Below, piece after piece: positions 39,075-48,730 of a stretch of 64,000 bases of DNA. The first letter of the stretch is position 1. Each line of letters starts with the position of its first letter. Source of the DNA: Candidatus Schmidhempelia bombi str. Bimp (GTDB lineage: Bacteria > Pseudomonadota > Gammaproteobacteria > Enterobacterales > Orbaceae); NCBI RefSeq assembly GCF_000471645.3, contig NZ_AWGA01000063.1, forward strand, positions 1-64,000. Reading direction: 5' to 3'. The translations under genes were made by a program, and so were the position numbers. The notes below the pieces were generated by a model. The model was given only the letters and a program-made list of their open reading frames with translations. It was not told the DNA's origin and searched no databases.

Positions 39075-41786
39075 TTACTCTTCCACCTGTGGACTATCCC
39101 ATGTTAATGAGAGACCTTGTTCGGTATCAAAGTCAAGTTTAAGCACTTTATCGTGATAATTTTCTGCATTGGCTTGTAATAACAAATTAGAAACAACAGG
39201 TAGAATTTGTTGATTTAAGATACTATCGATATTACGAGCGCCTGTATCAGGTAGCAAACAAGCTGCAACCAATTCATCATATACAACTGGGCAAATATCA
39301 AAACGAACTCGGTAATGACGCATTAATCTAGCCGCAACTTTATCAAATTTAATTTGTAAAATTTGTCGCAATGCTGTCTCATCCAGAGGTCTAAAGATGA
39401 CAGTTTGGAAACGAGCAAGTAATGCCGGCTGGAAATGTTCTCGCAAAATCGGGCGTAACAGCTCTTGTTGGGTAGCAACTGACGGCTCTTCAGGTAGCTG
39501 CTCAAATAATGCCATCAGTTCATCACTGCCTAAATTGGATGTCATTAAAATAAGTGTATTACGGAAATCAATTTCACGACCTTCCCCGTCACGCATAAAA
39601 CCACGATCAAAAACTTGATAGAATAAGTTAAGCACATCGCGATGCGCCTTTTCTACTTCATCAAGTAATACGACACTATAAGGCCGTTTACGCACAGCTT
39701 CAGTCAAAATACCACCTTGACCATAACCGACATAGCCTGGCGGTGAACCTTTAAGTTGTGATACGGTATGTGCTTCTTGATATTCAGACATGTTGATGGT
39801 AATTAACGCGCGTTCCCCACCAAATAATGCATCAGATAAGGCTAAAGCGCATTCCGTTTTACCTACCCCTGATGGACCAACTAACAAAAATACGCCAATT
39901 GGGGCATCTTCAGCGGTTAATCCCGTTTTACTCGCTCTGATACGTTTCGCTATATCGAATAACGCATGATCTTGTCCAACGACGCGTTTACGTAACGTAT
40001 CTTCTATCTGTAATAGATGACTCTGTTCATCTTTTAATAAACTTTCTAATGGTACGCCACTCCAATCTGCAATCACCGCTGAGACAATTCGGCTATCAAC
40101 ATCTAACGAAATTAATGGCGAATGCCCTTGTAGCTTGTGAAGCTTTTGTTGCGTTTGCGCTATTTCTTCGGCGATGGTTTCATCATCACTTTCTAGTTGG
40201 GTTCGTAATTCAATTAATTTTTCTATTAATTTTTTTTCTTGGTCAAATTGCGATTGTTGTTGTTTTCGTTGTTTTTCAAATTCTTCAATTTGCTGAGTAA
40301 TTTCCATTCGCCTTTGTGGTAAGGTCGTTTTACCAATAGATTCATCATTTAATAACGCCTCTTCTTCAATTGATAGTGACGCTAATTTTGATTGTAGATC
40401 AATGATAGATTGTGGCACCATATCTAAACTCATTCGCACTCGGGCAGAAGCAGTATCTAATAAATCTACCGCTTTATCTGGTAATTGGCGACCACTGATG
40501 TAGCGACGTGATAGTAGAACCGCTGTTTTTACCGCTTCATCTAAAATATGTACCCCATGATATTGGGCGTAACGTGATTTTAGTCCGCGTAACATAATAC
40601 ATGCTGTTTCATCGTTTGGCTCATCAACTTTAACAATTTGAAAACGTCTTTCAAGCGCAGCATCTTTTTCGAAATATTGTTTGTATTCTGACCATGTGGT
40701 CGCCGCGATTGTTCTTAACTCTCCCCGAGCTAAAGCGGGTTTGAGTAAATTGGCAGCATCACCGCTACCCGCCGAATTACCGGCGCCAATGATTGTATGA
40801 GCTTCATCAATAAAGAGTAAAATAGGGGTTGCTGATTGTTGTACCGCAGTTACCACATTTTTAAGCCGTTGTTCAAACTCACCTTTTACACCAGCTCCTG
40901 CCTGTAATAACCCTAAATCAAGCGTAAGAATAGTAACATTTTTTAAATGTTCAGGTACATCGCCGTTCACGATACGTAAGGCTAATCCTTCAACTAAAGC
41001 TGTTTTACCTACACCTGGTTCGCCAACTAAAATTGGATTGTTTTTACGACGACGAGATAGAATATCAATCATTTGACGAATTTCATTATCTCGACCAAAA
41101 ATAGGATCAATTTTCGATGCACGTGCTTTTTCGGTCACATCTTCGGTAAAACGGCTTAATACTGCTTGATGATGTTTCTGCGTTTCCATTGTAGGTTGGT
41201 TTTTTGTTGAGGACTTATCCGCTTCGCTTGAATGATTTTCAACCTCCGATCTCATTTCGGCTTTCTCTGTTAGCAATGACGGCTCACTCTCACCAAAGAA
41301 CATCGGATTATTTGGTCCCTCATCAGAGATATCATCTAACTGGGAGCGGAAACGTTTTAGCGCAACGACAGATAAACTTACTAGTGGCCAAGCATTCTGT
41401 GCTTTTAACAGATGTGGCATTTCCTGTAATGCTTGCAATAAATGGATAGATCGAATTGTTTCTTCTTTATCCTCCAATGACGCTTTTAGCCATGCCGCTT
41501 TTAACAAAGCTAATAAGGAGGAAGATAATGTTGGTTTTTGTTTTATAGTATGCGGTAAAGAATCGAGATAATTTAATAACCCTTGCCAAACCATATCCAT
41601 ATCAAGTTGATAATGCCTAGCAACCACAGTAATATCACTATTGCCTTGTTCTAATAATTTTAATAACCAATGCTCAAATGTAATCTCAGTATGCGCTCTG
41701 GTTTGGCATAAACTGGCAGCTTCTTCTAATGCTTGCACGCAATAAGGATGGAGTCGCTGTAATAGAATGGTTGGGTCAAAATTCAT
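39075..41786 (-). CDS. tssH: T6SS sheath-recycling ATPase TssH (ClpV)
   Basis: A 903-residue AAA+ unfoldase that disassembles contracted TssB-TssC sheaths. An N-terminal helical domain (1-160) recognises TssC. The first ATPase domain has Walker A GEPGVGKTALVEG and Walker B LLFIDEAHTIIGAG. A coiled-coil middle domain lies at about 440-550. The second ATPase domain has GPSGVGKTECALAL and VVLLDEVEKAHRDV. Both domains look intact. The ClpV form rather than ClpB is supported by the N-domain sequence and the T6SS context. ATG 41786 follows an AAGGAAAAG site. hcp lies upstream with a hairpin in between. Confidence 0.95.
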   Translation of the reverse strand: MNFDPTILLQRLHPYCVQALEEAASLCQTRAHTEITFEHWLLKLLEQGNSDITVVARHYQLDMDMVWQGLLNYLDSLPHTIKQKPTLSSSLLALLKAAWLKASLEDKEETIRSIHLLQALQEMPHLLKAQNAWPLVSLSVVALKRFRSQLDDISDEGPNNPMFFGESEPSLLTEKAEMRSEVENHSSEADKSSTKNQPTMETQKHHQAVLSRFTEDVTEKARASKIDPIFGRDNEIRQMIDILSRRRKNNPILVGEPGVGKTALVEGLALRIVNGDVPEHLKNVTILTLDLGLLQAGAGVKGEFEQRLKNVVTAVQQSATPILLFIDEAHTIIGAGNSAGSGDAANLLKPALARGELRTIAATTWSEYKQYFEKDAALERRFQIVKVDEPNDETACIMLRGLKSRYAQYHGVHILDEAVKTAVLLSRRYISGRQLPDKAVDLLDTASARVRMSLDMVPQSIIDLQSKLASLSIEEEALLNDESIGKTTLPQRRMEITQQIEEFEKQRKQQQSQFDQEKKLIEKLIELRTQLESDDETIAEEIAQTQQKLHKLQGHSPLISLDVDSRIVSAVIADWSGVPLESLLKDEQSHLLQIEDTLRKRVVGQDHALFDIAKRIRASKTGLTAEDAPIGVFLLVGPSGVGKTECALALSDALFGGERALITINMSEYQEAHTVSQLKGSPPGYVGYGQGGILTEAVRKRPYSVVLLDEVEKAHRDVLNLFYQVFDRGFMRDGEGREIDFRNTLILMTSNLGSDELMALFEQLPEEPSVATQQELLRPILREHFQPALLARFQTVIFRPLDETALRQILQIKFDKVAARLMRHYRVRFDICPVVYDELVAACLLPDTGARNIDSILNQQILPVVSNLLLQANAENYHDKVLKLDFDTEQGLSLTWDSPQVEE

Positions 41787-41828
41787 CACTTTTCCTTTTT
41801 TGATATATCTTAATTATTTGTTGGAAAT

Positions 41829-41853
41829 TCCGGATCAGATAAACTGATCCGGA
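41829..41853 (-). terminator. Hairpin between hcp and tssH
   Basis: TCCGGATCAG (41829-41838) and CTGATCCGGA (41844-41853) form a GC-rich 10-bp stem with a 5-base loop, 23 bases after the hcp stop. No T-run follows on the minus strand. It may partly terminate transcription or protect the hcp message, giving more Hcp than TssH. Confidence 0.5.
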
Positions 41854-41875
41854 TAATCACGCGAGTGAATAGAAA

Positions 41876-42364
41876 TTAACTGCGGCCTTCAACCCAGCTA
41901 TCTGAATGGATAATATTACCATCCTTATAAGTCCAGGTGATTTTTTCATAACGAAGTTCAATACGTTCTAAGTGATTGTATTGTTCTTTTGTTGGATCTT
42001 TGATGTTGTGCATTTCAGGTTTAACAGAAACAACTTTTACGCCTTCCATTAAAGTATTGAAGTATTCAACTTCCTGTCCTGCATCATCAATTTTATACCA
42101 CTTAATTTCTACATTCTTTAAATTTTGACCTGTAGTTACCGCTTTATATAAGTAAGGAGATGATGAATCTACTTCTTTAACAAATTCAAGCGCTTTATGT
42201 ACGCGAGTACCGGTTAATTTACCCGTATTACCGTCTGTTGGGATATAGATTTTATGGTCAAATTCAACCACTTCTACGCTTCCTTCACGTCCAGCAACAG
42301 TTACTGAACCTTTGATTTCTGCGCCGCCATCATCTTTTAAGAACATATACGCTGGTACAGCCAT
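41876..42364 (-). CDS. hcp: T6SS inner-tube protein Hcp (TssD)
   Basis: A 162-residue Hcp that stacks as hexameric rings to form the T6SS tube expelled on firing. Features of the family are the start MAVPAYMFLKDDGGAEIKGS, EVVEFDHKIYIPTDG, and the C-terminal ERIELRYEKITWTYKDGNI. There is no C-terminal toxin extension. It has a good ribosome-binding site (TAGGAG). It follows the OmpA-like gene and is set off from tssH by a stable hairpin, in keeping with high expression. Confidence 0.96.
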   Translation of the reverse strand: MAVPAYMFLKDDGGAEIKGSVTVAGREGSVEVVEFDHKIYIPTDGNTGKLTGTRVHKALEFVKEVDSSSPYLYKAVTTGQNLKNVEIKWYKIDDAGQEVEYFNTLMEGVKVVSVKPEMHNIKDPTKEQYNHLERIELRYEKITWTYKDGNIIHSDSWVEGRS

Positions 42365-42397
42365 TATTTATTCTCCTATTATTAATTATAATTAACA

Positions 42398-44170
42398 TTA
42401 TTGACTTATTTCTTCATTCAGCAAGCAACTTGCTGGTTGAGGAATTAAGCTTATTTCAACCCGTCGATTTTTGGCTCGATTCTCTAGAGAATCATTGTCC
42501 ATCAACGGTTTTTTCGCTCCAAAACCTTGCGTTGCGAAACAGGTATCAGGAATATCACTATTTTTGATAATCCAATCTCTTACAACATCTGCTCGTTCAC
42601 GTGATAATTGTAAGTTTTTATTTTGTTGACCGGTAGAATCTGTATGTCCTGTAATGAGAATCAACCAACCACCTTCATTATTTTGTTGAATTTGATTTTT
42701 TAAATCCGCTAAAGCATTAATTAAAAACTTATATGATTCTGGTTTTAATTTGCTTTGCCCACTTTCAAACAGTGATACGCTATCTAAACGAATGGTTTGC
42801 GGTTGTTTAATAACTTCTTTTATCGTTTCGATGATCACTTTTTCTGGTTCTGGTTGCTCTGGTGGCTTAGGTATATAACGACCTATAGCTTGCGTTAAGG
42901 GTTCAACTAATTGTTGACCACGATATAAACCAAAGCCTAAGCGTAATGGTTCTCCCTTTTGGAAATAATCATTAAGCCGTTGGCGATCAATCTTTATGGT
43001 ATTAAGTGCCGCTAATTTCTCGTCATAACTGTTATCAGCAATTAAATCAAAGTGATGGATATCTTTTTGGACTTTCTCGATCAATTTTTGATTATTTAAA
43101 TAAGAAGCTGTTAAGCAGCCAATAAAGAAAAAGCTAGTAAGGATAATAAACCCTAGCATCATCTTAGTTAATGGTGTAAATGGATAAGAAATTGGCATTA
43201 ATTTTACTAAGCGATCAGGCGGCGAAATAACGGTCTGAATGGCTTTAGTATTTGGTAAAACTAAGCTGGTCCTCTCCAAAAGTTTTAATTCAAATAAATG
43301 ATGGGTAATATGCTGATTATTCAACGGTAAAATAACTTGCCCAGTTGGAATGCAAGGCATAATAGGTTGTTTACGATCCGCTAATGCAGTTAATACGGTT
43401 TGATCAAACCATTGCGCAACCTCTGTCAACATTGCACGAATATGCATACGTTGCTCGCGTTCTTGCGGTGTTATTTTATTTGAATTAACCCAATTATCGA
43501 TTGGTGTTACATAGTTATCCGATAAATAAATCTGCTGGTTGATAAGCTGATACCAATAAACAGGTAAGGGGGCGGTATCATTATATTGTATGTTATTTAA
43601 GCCGACATGCGTTGACACATAAACAGGTAAACGATATTTAGCTATACGGCATGTATCGACCCAGGATTGACGGAATGCATGTAACTTTGCAATAAATAGA
43701 CCTTGCTTATCTTCTTGTTCTGGATTGAGTGCAAGGAATAATCCTATCCGCCCCAACATATCTGGCCAACGAGACACTAATGAATCAAAAACGATAGGAA
43801 GTGCCGCGCTTTCTTCAACATAGATCCACACCGCATCTGAAGAGACAACAATATGAGATTCGGCTAACGATAGATCATCAGGAAAAAATGCATTAGCACT
43901 GTTGCCAGTAACCAATAATATCGGTAAACGATAACGTTGTCTGGCTGGTAATAAATCTAACTTCTGCTGTAAAAAAAGAATATTAGCTGTTGATGCTTTA
44001 AGCAAGCGACGATATCGATATGATCGATATAGTAAGATTAAAGCAATACTTAATACTAAGACAGTACCAATCATCTTCCATCCGTAACTAATAGGAAAGA
44101 AGAATAAAAGTAAACATAAACTTAGCACTGTGGTATAGATGATCTGTAAACGCCATGGATAATGATGCAT
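42398..44170 (-). CDS. T6SS-associated OmpA-domain membrane protein (TagL-like role)
   Basis: A 590-residue protein. Two membrane segments lie near the N-terminus (about 10-28 and 34-50), followed by a cytoplasmic domain of nearly 300 residues, a third segment at about 336-358 (MMLGFIILTSFFFIGCLTAS), and a periplasmic C-terminal OmpA-like domain at about 460-575 with TGHTDSTGQQNKNLQLSRER and the conserved Asp and Arg that grip peptidoglycan. The layout of membrane segments resembles the N-terminal part of TssM. It sits directly after tssL, which has no peptidoglycan-binding domain of its own, so it probably anchors the TssJLM complex to the cell wall, as TagL does elsewhere. The name is by analogy. 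Confidence 0.8.
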   Translation of the reverse strand: MHHYPWRLQIIYTTVLSLCLLLFFFPISYGWKMIGTVLVLSIALILLYRSYRYRRLLKASTANILFLQQKLDLLPARQRYRLPILLVTGNSANAFFPDDLSLAESHIVVSSDAVWIYVEESAALPIVFDSLVSRWPDMLGRIGLFLALNPEQEDKQGLFIAKLHAFRQSWVDTCRIAKYRLPVYVSTHVGLNNIQYNDTAPLPVYWYQLINQQIYLSDNYVTPIDNWVNSNKITPQEREQRMHIRAMLTEVAQWFDQTVLTALADRKQPIMPCIPTGQVILPLNNQHITHHLFELKLLERTSLVLPNTKAIQTVISPPDRLVKLMPISYPFTPLTKMMLGFIILTSFFFIGCLTASYLNNQKLIEKVQKDIHHFDLIADNSYDEKLAALNTIKIDRQRLNDYFQKGEPLRLGFGLYRGQQLVEPLTQAIGRYIPKPPEQPEPEKVIIETIKEVIKQPQTIRLDSVSLFESGQSKLKPESYKFLINALADLKNQIQQNNEGGWLILITGHTDSTGQQNKNLQLSRERADVVRDWIIKNSDIPDTCFATQGFGAKKPLMDNDSLENRAKNRRVEISLIPQPASCLLNEEISQ

Positions 44171-44179
44171 AATGCCCCC

Positions 44180-44845
44180 TTATCCTAATAGCGGTGTAAT
44201 CAACAGATCTAGCTGATGATTTAAGTAAAAGTAAAGAATAATCGCTGTAATGACCGACGCACCAGTTAAAAGCAGAAGTAAAAGTTTGTGGCCTAAATAA
44301 CGATGAGTAGCCACTTGTTCTATAATTGGATGAGTTTGGTCTTGTTCATACTCACGTACTGCCTCACGCAGTGCAAGGATAAGATGATCGCGCTCCCGCT
44401 GAGGTTGATCTAAATAGCAACCTTGAAAACCCAACCCAAGGACACGATCAAAACAGCTAAGCACTAATTGTTCCTTCTTATCCGCCCGTAAACGGCTACG
44501 CACTTTTTCAAATAGGGTATAACCCGCATTGTGCGTGTTGAAGAAAACAACTTGCAATGGTGCGCCTAACCAACTTTCATAATCATATTTATGTGCATCT
44601 TCACGATGACATAATAATACAGTTTCATCCAATAATGCACATAATGCATAACTAATATCATCAATGACATCTTGTGAATATTGTGCTTGTTGCAATGTTT
44701 CACGAACAGTAATAATGTGATCTTTGCATTTTTGATAAAGCTTACTGCCTGAGGTAATGCTGGCCCCTTGCTTTAATTGAACTACAATTAAAACAGAATC
44801 ACGTAGTAATTCATCAATTAATATTGGCTTTGGTTGCATGTTCAT
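44180..44845 (-). CDS. tssL: T6SS membrane-complex protein TssL (DotU family)
   Basis: A 221-residue DotU-family protein. The cytoplasmic helical domain includes the conserved DDISYALCALLDETVLL and ESWLGAPLQVVFFNTHNAGY followed by FEKV and CYLGLGFQGCY-like GLGFQGCYLDQ. One C-terminal membrane segment lies at about 187-207. There is no periplasmic peptidoglycan-binding extension; the neighbour downstream carries one. The start overlaps the tssK stop by 4 bases (ATGA). Confidence 0.94.
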   Translation of the reverse strand: MNMQPKPILIDELLRDSVLIVVQLKQGASITSGSKLYQKCKDHIITVRETLQQAQYSQDVIDDISYALCALLDETVLLCHREDAHKYDYESWLGAPLQVVFFNTHNAGYTLFEKVRSRLRADKKEQLVLSCFDRVLGLGFQGCYLDQPQRERDHLILALREAVREYEQDQTHPIIEQVATHRYLGHKLLLLLLTGASVITAIILYFYLNHQLDLLITPLLG

Positions 44846-46194
44846 GATCGTAATACCGCAAAGAGTTCTATTGAAATATCAGGCATTGCTCTTGGTATAT
44901 AAAACTGACAACACCGCGCAGTTAACATATTTTTCGCAGAAGGATGAGTTAAATCCAATGCAAAATACTGATTTTCTAGGCGCATAGGTATTGCAGCGGG
45001 GACATGACTTAACGGTTTTATCGGTATACCTGATAATGCTGAATGAATGATTTGATTAACATCGTCTGGTGCACCAGCTTTACATAAAATAGGGAATTGC
45101 GTTTGCAGCTGATGTCCTGGCATGCTGGAATGAACTGATAAATAAAAATCTGCCTCTTCCACCAATCGATTATCATTAAGACGACCTGTCCACAATGTAT
45201 CTTTATCATGTACCAGATCAATTTTAATAACACGCGATGGTAAACTTTCTTCAAGTAAATTTCGTAGCAAATTAAATAACGGTGGGAAAACCGTATTTAG
45301 TGAGGCGTGCTGATAAGACGGAATACCATCAATATCATTGGCTAATGAGAAAGTCAACAACGCGCCAGCTAGCGAAATCAGTGTATAATATAATTTCTCA
45401 GGATGAAGCTGAGGGTTATCGCGTAAAAATTTTAATTGTGGTTCAAAGCTGTTTAATGCATTGAGTAACCAAAATAGTGATACATCTGCCACCGCAAACT
45501 CAGCCATTTGTTGATTACGTTCATGACGCATTCCCATTAATCGCTGTCGTTTTGCTTGTAATTGTACACACAACAACTCAAGTTCTTTTATTAACGAACC
45601 ACTTTGAGTGGATAAATTAAGCAACGGGGGTAAATATTCGCTATCTAGGATAAATTGCCCATTTGGTGCACGTTTCAACTTAGCAATAGGGCAGGTTAAA
45701 TATTCGCTATGATCTTCAAAATCAAATAAAAAGGAGAGCGAATATCGTTCAACCGCAATCGTTTCTGTACCATGGCCTAATAGATCCGGTACTTCCATCC
45801 ATTCGCATTGGTAACGTAATGGTCTTTCGGCTGGTTGTGAATCTGAAGCACAATTTCCACCATTGGCTTGTAACAAAGGTAGACCTATGTAAACCGTTAC
45901 TTCCTCTACATGCGCAGGCACTTCTGTAACAAGATCGCGACTAGGCGGTAAACTATCTGAAATATCAGTATTAATTAAAACACCATCAGATAAACGGATA
46001 TTGATCACGGTCGCGCTAAGGCGATTGACATTTAACGCTTGTGCATCAATCTCTAATCGTTCAACACCCCAAGGGTTAGCTAAATGATATTTAGCTAATT
46101 GTTGCTGACTATAGGTTTGCCATAATGCTTGCTGCTGAAATTGTTCGGGGGATAAGAACACCCCCTCATTCCATAATGGACGATAAATTTTCAT
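44842..46194 (-). CDS. tssK: T6SS baseplate-membrane connector TssK
   Basis: A 450-residue TssK, which joins the baseplate wedges to TssL and TssM. The N-terminal signature PLWNEGVFLSPEQFQQQALW is typical, as are a shoulder domain with IGLPLLQANGGN and a C-terminal domain ending LDLTHPSAKNMLTARCCQFY. Length is close to that of known TssK proteins (about 445). It overlaps tssL by 4 bases and follows tssC by 37 bases. Confidence 0.94.
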   Translation of the reverse strand: MKIYRPLWNEGVFLSPEQFQQQALWQTYSQQQLAKYHLANPWGVERLEIDAQALNVNRLSATVINIRLSDGVLINTDISDSLPPSRDLVTEVPAHVEEVTVYIGLPLLQANGGNCASDSQPAERPLRYQCEWMEVPDLLGHGTETIAVERYSLSFLFDFEDHSEYLTCPIAKLKRAPNGQFILDSEYLPPLLNLSTQSGSLIKELELLCVQLQAKRQRLMGMRHERNQQMAEFAVADVSLFWLLNALNSFEPQLKFLRDNPQLHPEKLYYTLISLAGALLTFSLANDIDGIPSYQHASLNTVFPPLFNLLRNLLEESLPSRVIKIDLVHDKDTLWTGRLNDNRLVEEADFYLSVHSSMPGHQLQTQFPILCKAGAPDDVNQIIHSALSGIPIKPLSHVPAAIPMRLENQYFALDLTHPSAKNMLTARCCQFYIPRAMPDISIELFAVLRS

Positions 46195-46231
46195 AATTAC
46201 CGATAACTCCCAGTATTTAACTTAAATGGTA

Positions 46232-47764
46232 TTAAGGTTTAGCCTTTGGCATTTGTGATACCATAGATAAGTTAATATCCATTCCTTCAATCTGGAAATG
46301 CGGCACTAAGAAGGTTTTCACACGGAAAAAGCCTGGATTATCCTCAATATCTTCTACGATGACTTTAGCTTGACGTAATGGATGAGACGCTTGTACTTCA
46401 TCGCTTGGATCGGTCATTTCTGTTACTAAGTTACTAATCCATTTATTTAGTTCTAGTTCAAGTACACGACGATCTTTAGTAGCACCAATGTTTTCACGTT
46501 GAATCACTTTTAAGTAGTGAGCGATACGTGAAAGTAAGAAAATATAAGGTAAACGAGAATTGATACGGCTATTTGCAGTTGCTTCTTTAGTGTCATAAAT
46601 GGCTGGTTTCTGGCTAGAATTTGCCGAAAAGAAACAAGCATAGTCATGATTTTTATAAAACGATAATGGAATAAATCCTAAATTGGCAAATTCAAATTCA
46701 CGTGTTTCAGGAATTAAGATTTCAGTTGGAATTTTAACCTGATTACCCGTACCTAAATCATATAAATGAATTGGTAAATCATCGACTAATCCACCCGCTT
46801 GCGGTCCACGAATTTGGACACACCAACCGTTGCGAATAAAACTTTTCACCATATTGGCCGCAAAAGCAAATGAAGCATTAGCCCATAAATAGCGTTCATG
46901 ATCAGGACCTTTGACTTCCTCAATATAGTTGAAGCTACGTACAGGAACTGTATCAGGACCATAAGGTAAACGTGCTAATACTCGAGGTAAAGTTAAACCA
47001 ACGTAACGTGCATCATCTGTTTCACGGAAACTATTCCATTTAGTGTATTCAGCACGATCAAAGTAGTTAGCAATATCCTTAATCGCTGCGACTTCTTCCA
47101 TATTTTTCTTACCGAAGAAAGCAGGACCGACTGAAGCAATAAATGGCATATGCGCTGCTGCCGCCACTTTAGAGATATTACGTAGTAGAGACACATCCTG
47201 AGCACCACAACCAAATTCATAGTTAGAAATGGTAACACCAATCGGCTCTCCGCCCGGCGTATCATATTCTTGAATATAGGTATGACGATAGAATCCAGTT
47301 TGATTAATTTCTGGCGCATCTTCAAAATCTTGGATTAATGCATCTTTAGAAACATCTAATAACTCTATCTTTACGTTACGACGGAAATCGGTACGATCAA
47401 CTAAAAATTTTAAACCTCTCCACGCTGATTCAATTTGTTGAAATTCAGAATGGTGCATAATTGCATCTAATTGACGACTCAATTTTTGGTCGATTTGGCT
47501 AATATGATAGTCAAGTAAATGTTTATCTAACTTTTCGACTTTCTGAGCCGAACTCTGTAACATTTTAAGTAAAATATTAACAGCTAATGTAATTCGCTCA
47601 TCAGGTGATGATTCAAATAATACATCGTTATCTTCATACTTATTAATATCTTCAACTTTATCAATAGTATTAAGATTTATCTTATTGAATAATGATTGGT
47701 AAACACTTGTTGTTTCTTCTACTTCAGTAGCATGACCCACAGATTCTTTTTGTGCAGAAGACAT
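46232..47764 (-). CDS. tssC: T6SS sheath protein TssC
   Basis: A 510-residue large sheath subunit that polymerises with TssB into the contractile sheath. Conserved blocks: ESAWRGLKFLVDRTDFRRNV, YEFGCGAQDVSLLRNISKVA, FASVGPAFFGKKNMEE-like FIASVGPAFFGKK, TLPRVLARLPYGPDT, and NASFAFAANMVKSFIRNGWC. The C-terminal handshake region is present (VIVEDIEDNPGFFRVKTFLV). It lies 68 bases after tssB, as in nearly all T6SS clusters. Confidence 0.97.
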   Translation of the reverse strand: MSSAQKESVGHATEVEETTSVYQSLFNKINLNTIDKVEDINKYEDNDVLFESSPDERITLAVNILLKMLQSSAQKVEKLDKHLLDYHISQIDQKLSRQLDAIMHHSEFQQIESAWRGLKFLVDRTDFRRNVKIELLDVSKDALIQDFEDAPEINQTGFYRHTYIQEYDTPGGEPIGVTISNYEFGCGAQDVSLLRNISKVAAAAHMPFIASVGPAFFGKKNMEEVAAIKDIANYFDRAEYTKWNSFRETDDARYVGLTLPRVLARLPYGPDTVPVRSFNYIEEVKGPDHERYLWANASFAFAANMVKSFIRNGWCVQIRGPQAGGLVDDLPIHLYDLGTGNQVKIPTEILIPETREFEFANLGFIPLSFYKNHDYACFFSANSSQKPAIYDTKEATANSRINSRLPYIFLLSRIAHYLKVIQRENIGATKDRRVLELELNKWISNLVTEMTDPSDEVQASHPLRQAKVIVEDIEDNPGFFRVKTFLVPHFQIEGMDINLSMVSQMPKAKP

Positions 47765-47832
47765 ATTTTTAACCCCTATAATTCTTAACTGCTGCCGTTT
47801 TAACTAAGTTTATTGAGTAACTTAATAATGAT

Positions 47833-48336
47833 TTATTCTGCTGTTGCATCCTTAACAATGGCTTGTAACTCAGCACGAAGTTCGTCAGATAATTGCTCAT
47901 CTTTAACAATTTTTTCAAGCTCATGACGGAAGGTCGCATTATCAAGTAAATTTGATTTTAAATCGCGTAATAAGTTACGCATAGCGAGCAAAGAACGTAA
48001 TGCAGGAATCTTTTTAGCGACTTCTTCTGGTGTAAAATCTTTCATTGACTGGAAATCAAGATCAACCATGACTTCTGATCCATCATCAGCTAACGTATTT
48101 TCAACCACAATCTTGGCTTTTGGATTAAATTCTTTTAATACAGAATCAAAATTATTTTTATTAATTGAAACTTTACTTTTTTCAGACAAAGGACGGGTAT
48201 CTTGCCCATGACTGTAGTCCCCCATAGCAACAATTTTAAGCGGAAGTTCAACTTTTTTCTGAGCACCGCCAGTATGAAGGTCTAATTGTATATTAACACG
48301 AGCCGCAGGCACTTCATTTTGATAACTATTAGACAT
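47833..48336 (-). CDS. tssB: T6SS sheath protein TssB
   Basis: A 167-residue small sheath subunit. Typical blocks are ARVNIQLDLHTGGAQKKVEL, KIVAMGDYSHGQDTRPLSEK, VDLDFQSMKDFTPEEVAKKI, and LLAMRNLLRDLKSNLLDN. It is the first gene of the T6SS transcription unit. An AAGGTGATG ribosome-binding site precedes the ATG, and an inverted repeat lies about 20-40 bases upstream of the start. Confidence 0.97.
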   Translation of the reverse strand: MSNSYQNEVPAARVNIQLDLHTGGAQKKVELPLKIVAMGDYSHGQDTRPLSEKSKVSINKNNFDSVLKEFNPKAKIVVENTLADDGSEVMVDLDFQSMKDFTPEEVAKKIPALRSLLAMRNLLRDLKSNLLDNATFRHELEKIVKDEQLSDELRAELQAIVKDATAE

Positions 48337-48730
48337 AATACATCACCTTACATTGTAAATATTTAGTCTTTACAATTTTACCATAAGTTAGATTATCCAT
48401 GTAAACAAAAAAACATAAATCATATCAATAAAATCAATAACAGATTCCGATTAAACACATAACATATTGGTTATTAAGCAGTTTTCTGGGAAAGTATTTA
48501 AAAATTTTTGTAATAAAAAATAATTTTTTTACAAAAAATAGAAAATAAATTAATAATATTAGTGATAATTTAAATGATTTTCTAGGCAATTAATCGTTTT
48601 TAACGATAAAAGGAAAGATAATTTAAGGGCATTGCTTTACATATTAGTGTTTTCTATTACTAGAACTATAAATAAAGCAATTGCCTAACTATTTATAAAC
48701 AGATGAAATGTTTTGTTAAATATCCGTTAA
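48337..48730. promoter_or_regulatory. Intergenic region upstream of tssB with an operator-like repeat
   Basis: This 394-base AT-rich region should carry the T6SS promoter. A perfect 7-9-7 inverted repeat, TTGTAAA (48353-48359) and TTTACAA (48369-48375), lies 17 to 39 bases before the tssB ATG, where a repressor or RNA structure could act. On the minus strand TTTACA and TAAAAT lie further upstream but at a poor 19-base spacing. Near the yibQ end a long imperfect hairpin (48628-48639 with 48673-48685, GGCATTGCTTTA/TAAAGCAATTGCC) could terminate yibQ. No gene is seen. Confidence 0.4.
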
